A stretch of 64,000 nt of DNA. Origin: Platanthera guangdongensis (lineage: Eukaryota; Streptophyta; Magnoliopsida; Asparagales; Orchidaceae). Location of the stretch: positions 111,123,314 through 111,187,313 of the forward strand of contig CM077160.1 of assembly GCA_039583875.1 (NCBI GenBank), written 5' to 3'. The position numbers and the translations under genes are program-made. The number at the start of each line of letters is the position of its first letter. Positions within the stretch are counted from its first letter, which is position 1. A model generated the notes under the pieces. It saw only the letters and a program-made list of their open reading frames with translations. It was not told the origin of the DNA and searched no databases. This document shows positions 60,111 through 64,000 of the stretch, piece after piece.

Positions 60111-61015
60111 CTGTGTTTTTTAAGAAAGTTGGTGAATCAAGGCGATGAGCTTGGCAGTAAACATCACGACTATCCAACCAAGAGGATGTGGCTAGGGGAT
60201 GTAAGAGCCACTGCTTGCTCCTTAACCTAGGACAATTTTTCCAAATTGCAGACATGAGATCTGGATTCTGCCATGGGGATGGACATTGAAGGGTGTAGAG
60301 GAAAAGAGGCCAGCTGAACCAATTGATTAAGCAGAGAAGTGACAAGATTGATGGAAATGCAAACTACTGGAGAATCAGCAGTCCTATCATGACTGAATTT
60401 TACTAGATTCAAAATACTAGCAATTCATACAGATAGCAAAGAACTTGATTTTTGTGCTACCCCAAGCAATAAAGTAAAATAATTTCCATAAGACATTCCC
60501 AAGATTCACCCCTCTGATCTCATTGCCGCATGCATCTCCTCCATTTAAGTGGCATCTAGTGTACACCCACCATTTAAGCACATGTTTTGTGTCCTAATTT
60601 GCAGCAGCAAGTTCATTTGAACTTGAACTTCAAATTAATCATGACAGTTGGAGTAACAAGTTTTTTCCTAAAAGCACCTCAAAAAACAGAACATAACTCC
60701 ACACTCTTTCTAGCATGACGGAAAGCCATGAGCCGTCACAATATATAAAAATATGCAAAAATAACACATGCATGCTAAAGCTGGAAAACACCATAAGGTT
60801 CTCTCAGTCTACTGTATGGTGTCAGTGGTGCGGATACTTCCAAATGCAACTCGAAATAACCTAAGAATTGTTTAGGAAGTTGTGATAGACATCCCAAGCA
60901 ACCAGAAGTAAAACAAAGGCACATAAACCAAGAGAGTTTGTTGACATCCCAGTGTATGTTTCACGCAGTACTTTTAGGTAAAAAGGCATGAAGGTAATGA
61001 CAAAGAGAACATCAC
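60111..61015 (-). other. AUG3 intron, no gene recognised
   Basis: The part up to about 60345 may be further G2 sequence (Pro/Leu-rich frames). The rest is AT-rich. The intron starts at the donor GTGATGTTCTC (61015 downward). Confidence 0.45.
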
Positions 61016-61119
61016 CTGATATCTATTAGTCTTTCTTCAGTTCCAAACAATGCTTCCTGGTTGTCTCTCTTATTTGAAAAGGCAGAAATGCTATCAAAGG
61101 CAGAATCTAAATCATCTCC
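61016..61119 (-). CDS. AUG3: AUG3 exon ([15 protein letters not shown]... block)
   Basis: 104 nt between the acceptor TGTATGCAG and the donor GTGATGTTC. It encodes [34 protein letters not shown] and the first two bases of an Arg codon. The DDLDxAxDSISAFSxxRxNQEAxFGxEE signature is characteristic of the N-terminal region of plant AUGMIN subunit 3. AUG3 is a subunit of the eight-protein augmin complex that recruits gamma-tubulin to pre-existing microtubules in spindle, phragmoplast and cortical arrays. The start codon exon (expected about 75 residues upstream) was not found up to 64000. Confidence 0.9.
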
Positions 61120-63741
61120 CTGCATACATTTAAAAAAAACAAGGATGAAAAACAAAAGTACGCTGCATGTCAACTCAAAACACAACAAAAATGCACATAA
61201 AACAAACTTATGTCAAAGAGAAACAGGTAAATATGCTCCGTCGGTACTCTCAGAGAGATGCTAATCCTAGCAGACCATCAGAAAGGCACTGGAATATTTC
61301 ATTCAGCATAAAAAATCAACAATTAGAATTTACAAATAATTTGTCATTGAGTGCAGCATATGCCCATGCATCATTGATATTAGCCTTGTCACATCAGTAT
61401 CATCTAATCATTACGACTATATCCTTATTTGACCCTTCTTTGTTGGTCCATATAAGATATAACATCATGCAATACAACTAGGTACCCGCACCTTCATAAA
61501 ATGTATCCCTCCAATTAATGACATTAACATGTCAAAAAGTAAACCTCACATCAGTATCATCTAATCATTACGACTATATCCTTATTTGACCCTTCTTTGT
61601 TGCCATATAAGATATAACATCATGCAATACAACTAGGTACCTGCACCTTCATAAAATGTATCCCTCCAATTAATGACATTAACATGTCAAAAAGTAAACC
61701 AATGACCCGCGCCAATTTAGAAATGAATCAAACTCCAGACAGAAAATAAATATCTTTACACCAACTTATGAGGTTATTGAACATCATGGTCAAAAAACAA
61801 TGTCAGGTGACTTGTCTTTTGCATAATCTTTCCAAAGCTAGTTATCTTTTTCATATTTCTTTTTTTTCCTTTTTTGTAAGGTCAATAATACCCTAAAATT
61901 AATTTGAAAGAACATTTAATAGGGCATTGTTTCGGTTAAAAATAATTATATGTTTGAAAAAAAACTTCAAGCCGTTTAGAGAAGTATAAAAATACCATGA
62001 ATAAGAAAAAAATATTAGTAGAGTAATACTAGTTGCGCTATGTAAAAGCTAAATTGTTGCTATATCACATCATTATGATGAATAGATTTTTTTCAACAAA
62101 TGATCCTTTTACAAATCCTTCTCCATTCACTCTTGTTGGAGACTATAAAAACAATTAAGTCAAGCTATGCAAGTTTTTCAGCATAAGTTTGAGTCATGTT
62201 ATCACCTCGTCAACCCCTGTTTCCTCCCAATTCCTATTTTATTTGCCATATTTAGTACAGCACACTCTCAATTGCACATGCTTGGTTCAGATAAGATCAT
62301 GAGTTGTGCAACATCCAAAATCTTAAATTTAGCTATAAATTATAATTTTCGGGCCCGATCAATGATTTCGCCGCCAACGCCGCCGTCGGACCGTCGGTCA
62401 TGGTAATTAAGTTTGATTCTCTCAATTTTATGCGTTAACATATTATTAGAATTATTTTGCACCATGAGAAATGTTGAGTTGTAGTTAGACACAGTTTAGG
62501 GGGTTGTGTAAGCTTCATACATTATTTTAATATAATTCTAGTTGAGGGAGTGACATTTTAGAAATTATAAAGGGCAAAACACACTTTGGTAACCGATAAA
62601 TCACAGCTTGAGGGGAGCATGGGTTTTTAGAGTATCATTCCTTATTAGGGGTCCATCCACGAAACGGTAGAGAAACTGTAGAATTCTCCTCCCCGTTGAA
62701 TGAAGAGTTGGATCACCGTAGTCATCTCCAGTCAACGTTCTCTCTCCAGACGCAGACGAGAATGACCTCTCCTTTTCTTCGCCGTGGAAGAGTCGTCCTC
62801 CTCAGCCCTAGCCTATAACGCCCTTTCAGTGACCTGAGAGCTATGTTGGCATTTTCAGACAATCTTTGTACCCGATCAACTATTTTGTTGATCGTGTTCC
62901 TCTTCACTGTCAGAGAACATAACACCTCCTCTTCTCTCGGGCTTCTATGTTCTTGAAGTTGCTTCCTTGTGCAATTAAGGTAAATCTCTTTCCCTTCCTC
63001 CTATTTCATGAGTTTTATTGGAGGAATTTATCATTCAACTGCAGTCGACCTTAAGATGTAAAACCGTGATGTATTAAGTTTATTATTGATCATCTTAGGG
63101 TTCTTGGTGTGAATAGAAGAAAAGAGGGTATTACGCCATTTTTGTTGTAGATCAGAGACAAATACTATGTGGATTTCATAATAACATAGAGAAATCATGC
63201 TGCCAAGTCGTATTTAAGGACACCATAACACAAAGATAAGGAATTTCCTTCCTCTTGGATATACATAACATCATTTCATTGATGTTTATTCGTAGATTCC
63301 CATAAGTTTAGGTCTGAATTAGAAGAAAAATCTTTGGTGTATGTTAGCACCAAATATCTTATCACAAAACAACACGCTAAAATCATAAGTAAACCATAAT
63401 TTATTTTATATATAAATATAAATTTATATATGAGTGGAATTAGACAAAATATAAGAATAAATCAAGTAATAACTAATAAACTCCTACAATATTCGCTTTA
63501 TACGGATGACATAATAGAATGACTGTACAGACCACTATACGATTAGAGCACTAGATGTGCCTAGTAAATTATTAAAGTTGACAATCAAGACGAACAAGAA
63601 GCTGAGTATTCAATATTATATGTAAGAATATAGAATTCAGGAATTTCAATACATTAATGAGTTAAAGTTAAGATTAAAACTCGATGACATAAAAATGTAC
63701 ACAAACATGTAATTTACGTTATTCTGTTTTATTCACAGGAG
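61120..63741. other. AUG3 intron with a tandem duplication; no exon found
   Basis: Searched by eye for the N-terminal AUG3 exon (LDWICSSLRPSN-like) without success. It contains the duplication at 61389-61700. A minus-strand open frame at 62722-62925 has no recognised domain. Confidence 0.45.
61389..61700. repeat. Tandem duplication, two copies of about 157 bp
   Basis: Copy 1 (61389-61545) and copy 2 (61546-61700) both begin TCACATCAGTATCATC and end AAAAAGTAAACC. By eye they differ at only a few sites: a 2-3 nt difference in TTGGTCCATAT versus TTGCCATAT, and ACCCGC versus ACCTGC. This is a recent segmental slip. Confidence 0.93.
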
Positions 63742-64000
63742 ATGACAGTTTTTCAGTCAGGGGGAGTTGATTGGAGAGGGCACTCTTCCGCCGACGACAC
63801 TTTGACGACTTCTGATGGACCTCTTCGAGTTGTTCCTGGCGATCAGCGAGAGAATTTCGATCCCAATTCATCGGGAGATGAATTCTTTCAAGCCGGGTAT
63901 ATTAATGCGGAGCAGAGACGAGCACGAGCTTTGGGCCCGTTAGGGGCTGATTTGGCGACTTACCATATATGGCGTGCCCGGATCGACGATCGAACTCCGC
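63742..64000 (+). CDS. Unidentified open frame running off the window
   Basis: An ATG at 63742 opens a frame of 86 codons with no stop to the window end. It begins MTVFQSGGVDWRGHSS and continues with NFDPNSSGDEFFQAGYINAE and RRARALGPLGADLATYHIW. Balanced composition and acidic/Gly-rich character look like real coding sequence, unlike the surrounding AT-rich DNA. An acceptor-like TTTTATTCACAG lies just before GAGATG, so it may be an internal exon. It is antisense to AUG3. I do not recognise the family; a transposon gag or a host exon are both possible. Confidence 0.45.
   Translation, partial: MTVFQSGGVDWRGHSSADDTLTTSDGPLRVVPGDQRENFDPNSSGDEFFQAGYINAEQRRARALGPLGADLATYHIWRARIDDRTP

Noticed and set aside
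62722..62925. Minus-strand frame as candidate first AUG3 exon
   Set aside because: The translation (MLCSLTVKRNTIN...) does not resemble the expected AUG3 N-terminus and has no matching donor phase.

Overview
This is a repeat-dense plant nuclear window, most likely angiosperm. The evidence is several generations of Ty1/copia LTR retrotransposons, Ty3/gypsy (chromovirus) remnants, PIF/Harbinger-type MITEs, an Au-SINE fragment, and spliced exons of a conserved plant gene with GT-AG introns. The sequence does not identify the species.

Host gene. Five short minus-strand exons (61016-61119, 50247-50442, 47480-47546, 47194-47297, 15766-15850) join in compatible phases into about 185 uninterrupted codons. 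They match the N-terminal part of AUGMIN subunit 3 (AUG3/HAUS3), a microtubule-nucleation factor. The gene runs off both ends of the window, so nearly everything here is AUG3 intron. One intron is about 31.3 kb (15851-47193) and another about 10.6 kb (50443-61015). Both are swollen by retrotransposons.

Layout, left to right (local names C = copia, G = gypsy, M/T = DNA transposon). 1-641: possible gypsy LTR. C1, 715-4670 (-): 3'-truncated copia whose 5' LTR abuts G1, 4671-5770 (+), a chromovirus integrase-chromodomain tail. 5770-6714: GC-rich palindromes and microsatellites. M1, 6715-7221: MITE. C2 and C3, about 7960-10372 (+): decayed copia. C4, 10572-15248 (-): old copia with 122-125 bp LTRs and a deleted integrase core. 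Exon at 15766-15850. C5, 16862-22121 (+): complete but decayed copia, TSD GTTTT. C6, about 22740-30286 (-): old copia split by C7, 23659-28922 (-), a young copia with identical LTRs, TSD AGAAT and a single gag stop. M2, 30917-31756: PIF/Harbinger-like element, TSD TTA. Au-SINE piece at 32434-32545. C8, 34121-40159 (+): decayed copia, TSD TTTAT, carrying DNA transposon T1 (36659-37301). M3: a foldback MITE of about 119 bp split by C9. C9, 40238-45505 (+): intact copia, TSD AATTC, LTRs identical by eye, one 1369-aa polyprotein. Three exons at 47194-50442. C10, 50880-56324 (-): decayed copia without matching TSD. C11, 56393 to about 59245 (-): 5'-truncated copia. G2, about 59567-60110 (-): gypsy gag remnant. 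Exon at 61016-61119. A 157-bp tandem duplication at 61389-61700. An open plus-strand ORF leaving the window at 63742-64000.

How the parts relate. Copia elements C1, C5, C7, C8, C9, C10 and C11 belong to one clade, probably Ale/Retrofit-like from their size and short LTRs. They share LTR starts of the type TGTTRGAAAAGC or its derivatives, a tRNA-Met-type primer site TGGTATCAGAG, and a CTCCAGCTTGCGGGGGAG-like polypurine end. Those with a preserved 5' region also share a long GC-rich repetitive leader before gag. C9 is the only element that looks fully coding. C7 and C9 are near-identical, lie in opposite orientation in the same AUG3 intron, and would form a 5.2-kb inverted repeat in the pre-mRNA.
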